Shown: piece by piece, positions 5,470-6,552 of the stretch
Layout of the letters: every line of letters starts with the position of its first letter
How positions within the stretch are numbered: the first letter of the stretch is position 1
Source of the DNA: Anaerotignum sp.
Lineage (GTDB): Bacteria; Bacillota; Clostridia; Lachnospirales; Anaerotignaceae
Length of the DNA stretch: 6,552 nt
Direction: 5' to 3'
Assembly: GCA_017560955.1 (NCBI GenBank)
Contig: JAFZDV010000192.1
Coordinates: 1-6,552, forward strand
Made by a program: the position numbers and the translations under genes
The notes under the pieces: generated by a model
Told to the model about the DNA's origin: nothing
The model's database searches: none
The model's input: only the letters and a program-made list of their open reading frames with translations

Positions 5470-6369
5470 ATGAGTACCAAAGAAAATCGTACAGCAGGGA
5501 TTTTGATCACCCTCTCCGGTGGGGCGTGTTGGGGGCTTTCCGGCTGTTTTGGACAATATTTATTTCAGGAAAAAGGTATTACAGCGGAATGGCTGGTGAC
5601 CATGCGTCTGGTGTTTGCAGGACTGCTGCTGGTGGTACTGGGATTGATGCTGACAAAGAAAAAGATGGGGGATGTCTGGAAAAATCCTGTGGATAAAAAA
5701 CGACTGCTGATTTTTTCCATCGGTGGTATGCTGACCTGTCAGTACACATATTTTGCAGCGATTCAATATTCTAATGCAGGTACAGCAACAGTATTACAGT
5801 CTTTGAATCCTTTGATTATTCTGGCGATTGTCTGTATGAAAGGAAAGCGTCTGCCGAAGAAATTTGAGGCGGCGGCTATTTTCTGTGCCTTGCTGGGGGT
5901 ATTCTTCCTGAGTACCCATGGCGATATTCACAGTATGACCATTACCATGCTGGCGTTGATTTTTGGTCTTGGGGCGGCGGCCTCTGCAGCGGCCTATAAT
6001 CTGCTTTCCGGTGATTTGTTAAGAAAATATGGTGTGTATTCTGTTGTGGGCTATGCTATGTTCATTGCAGGCATTGTAATGCTCATTGTAGTGCGTCCAT
6101 GGGAATATGCAGTCGTGTTTGATAGAGGAACAGTGCTGGCTACGGCTGGGGTAGTTATCATTGGTACGGCAGTGGCTTTTTCCCTGTATCTGAAGGGGGT
6201 CAGCATCGTTGGGCCTTTTATGGGAAGCCTGCTGGGAATGATCGAGCCAATCGTGGCGGTCATCGTTTCTCTGGTATTCCTCGGCGCAGATTTCCATATC
6301 ATGGACTTTGTTGGATTTGTGCTGATCCTTGGCACAGTTGTGGCCCTTTCACTGCCGAAAAAAGCATAA
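5470..6369 (+). CDS. EamA/DMT-family membrane transporter
   Basis: The 299-residue product is a polytopic membrane protein of the drug/metabolite transporter superfamily, with two EamA repeats (about residues 9-148 and 158-296) and about ten predicted helices. Visible hallmarks are GGACWGLSGCFGQYL in helix 1, AAIQYSNAGTATVLQSLNPL (96-115) at the end of the first repeat, and the matching GVSIVGPFMGSLLGMIEPIVAVIV in the second. Basic residues cluster between helices (TKKKMGDVWKNP, KGKRLPKK). The family includes amino acid, nucleoside and drug exporters; the substrate here cannot be read from sequence. Standing next to a threonine dehydratase, an amino-acid role is conceivable, but the genes are separated by a terminator. 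Codon use is mixed (ACC, ACA and ACG for Thr; GGG and GGA used), so it is expressed far less than its neighbour. Confidence 0.92.
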   Translation: MSTKENRTAGILITLSGGACWGLSGCFGQYLFQEKGITAEWLVTMRLVFAGLLLVVLGLMLTKKKMGDVWKNPVDKKRLLIFSIGGMLTCQYTYFAAIQYSNAGTATVLQSLNPLIILAIVCMKGKRLPKKFEAAAIFCALLGVFFLSTHGDIHSMTITMLALIFGLGAAASAAAYNLLSGDLLRKYGVYSVVGYAMFIAGIVMLIVVRPWEYAVVFDRGTVLATAGVVIIGTAVAFSLYLKGVSIVGPFMGSLLGMIEPIVAVIVSLVFLGADFHIMDFVGFVLILGTVVALSLPKKA

Positions 6370-6378
6370 AAAAGCATG

Positions 6379-6411
6379 TATCCCCTGTGCCTGGTGGCAT
6401 GGGGGATATTT
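6379..6411 (+). terminator. Probable terminator after the DMT transporter
   Basis: A 13-bp stem (6379-6391 with 6396-6408) with two G-T wobbles and a TGGT loop follows the stop codon by 9 nt. Its base is GC-rich (TATCCCC with GGGGATA). The T run is short (TTT, 6409-6411), so termination may be incomplete. Confidence 0.6.
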
Positions 6412-6438
6412 GCGTGAAAAAGAATTTCGTGCTATAAT
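6410..6438 (+). promoter_or_regulatory. Extended -10 promoter of the gene at the window end
   Basis: TATAAT (6433-6438) is preceded by TGC (6430-6432), an extended -10 element. The -35 position at 17-bp spacing is TTGCGT (6410-6415, 3 of 6) and abuts the preceding terminator. The predicted start is about 6445. Confidence 0.7.
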
Positions 6439-6478
6439 AAAGCGTTAGAAAATTTTATCTTTTGATATGAATATAGAC

Positions 6479-6486
6479 GAGGTGAG
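6479..6486 (+). promoter_or_regulatory. Ribosome binding site pointing to a TTG start
   Basis: GAGGTGAG lies 4 nt before TTG 6491. The in-frame ATG at 6467 has no ribosome binding site, and reading from it would place this motif inside the coding region. The TTG start is therefore preferred. Confidence 0.65.
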
Positions 6487-6490
6487 AAAT

Positions 6491-6552
6491 TTGGCGGAAC
6501 AGAAAAATAAGAAAACACCTGCCAAAACTGCTGCGAAAAAAACGACGGAAAC
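6491..6552 (+). CDS. Start of a Lys/Ala/Thr-rich protein, cut by the window end
   Basis: Only 20 complete codons are visible. From the TTG they read MAEQKNKKTPAKTAAKKTTE, a basic, low-complexity, probably disordered segment. Such a start is typical of the N-terminal tail of FtsK/SpoIIIE DNA translocases in Clostridia, but it also occurs in other DNA- or ribosome-binding proteins, so the identity is open. The start is set by a strong ribosome binding site; an alternative ATG at 6467 would add eight residues. An extended -10 promoter 50 nt upstream suggests that it begins a new transcription unit. Confidence 0.6.
   Translation, partial: MAEQKNKKTPAKTAAKKTTE

Overview
This window looks like chromosomal housekeeping DNA from a low-to-mid GC, anaerobic Firmicute of the class Clostridia. 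The signs are strong AGGAGG-type ribosome binding sites, TATAAT/TTGACA-type promoters, hairpin-plus-T-run terminators, the tig-clpP-clpX order and Firmicute-like protein sequences. A Lachnospiraceae or Anaerotignum-like host is my best guess. It rests on codon style and on a highly codon-biased threonine dehydratase, and it is inference, not proof. All genes are on the + strand.

Layout: (1) 3-113, a tRNA-Gly(GCC) gene without encoded CCA, followed at once by an intrinsic terminator. (2) 147-428, a small DUF503 (YlxP-family) protein. (3) 429-612, a regulatory gap with an extended -10 promoter and a possible 5'-end hairpin. (4) 613-3876, the tig-clpP-clpX cluster, encoding trigger factor, the ClpP peptidase and the ClpX unfoldase. 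A perfect 13-bp hairpin lies between tig and clpP, and a canonical terminator follows clpX. (5) 3913-4176, a regulatory region with four helically phased A-tracts, a near-consensus promoter and several inverted repeats. (6) 4177-5367, a threonine ammonia-lyase with a C-terminal ACT domain, ended by its own terminator. (7) 5470-6369, a ten-helix EamA/DMT-type transporter with its own candidate promoter and terminator. (8) 6410-6552, a promoter and the first 20 codons of a Lys/Ala/Thr-rich protein that runs off the end of the window.

How the genes work together: Tig, ClpP and ClpX cover folding of nascent chains and ATP-driven degradation of proteins. The threonine dehydratase forms a separate transcription unit. 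Its codon use is as extreme as that of tig (Thr only ACA, Gly only GGC/GGT, Leu nearly only CTG), and its promoter is close to ideal with an UP-element-like A-tract array. Together these suggest a very abundant enzyme, more in keeping with threonine fermentation than with isoleucine biosynthesis alone. The neighbouring DMT transporter may move an amino acid or related metabolite, but the sequence does not show which.

I found no mobile element, CRISPR array, phage gene or clearly new system. The most interesting material is regulatory: the architecture upstream of the threonine dehydratase.
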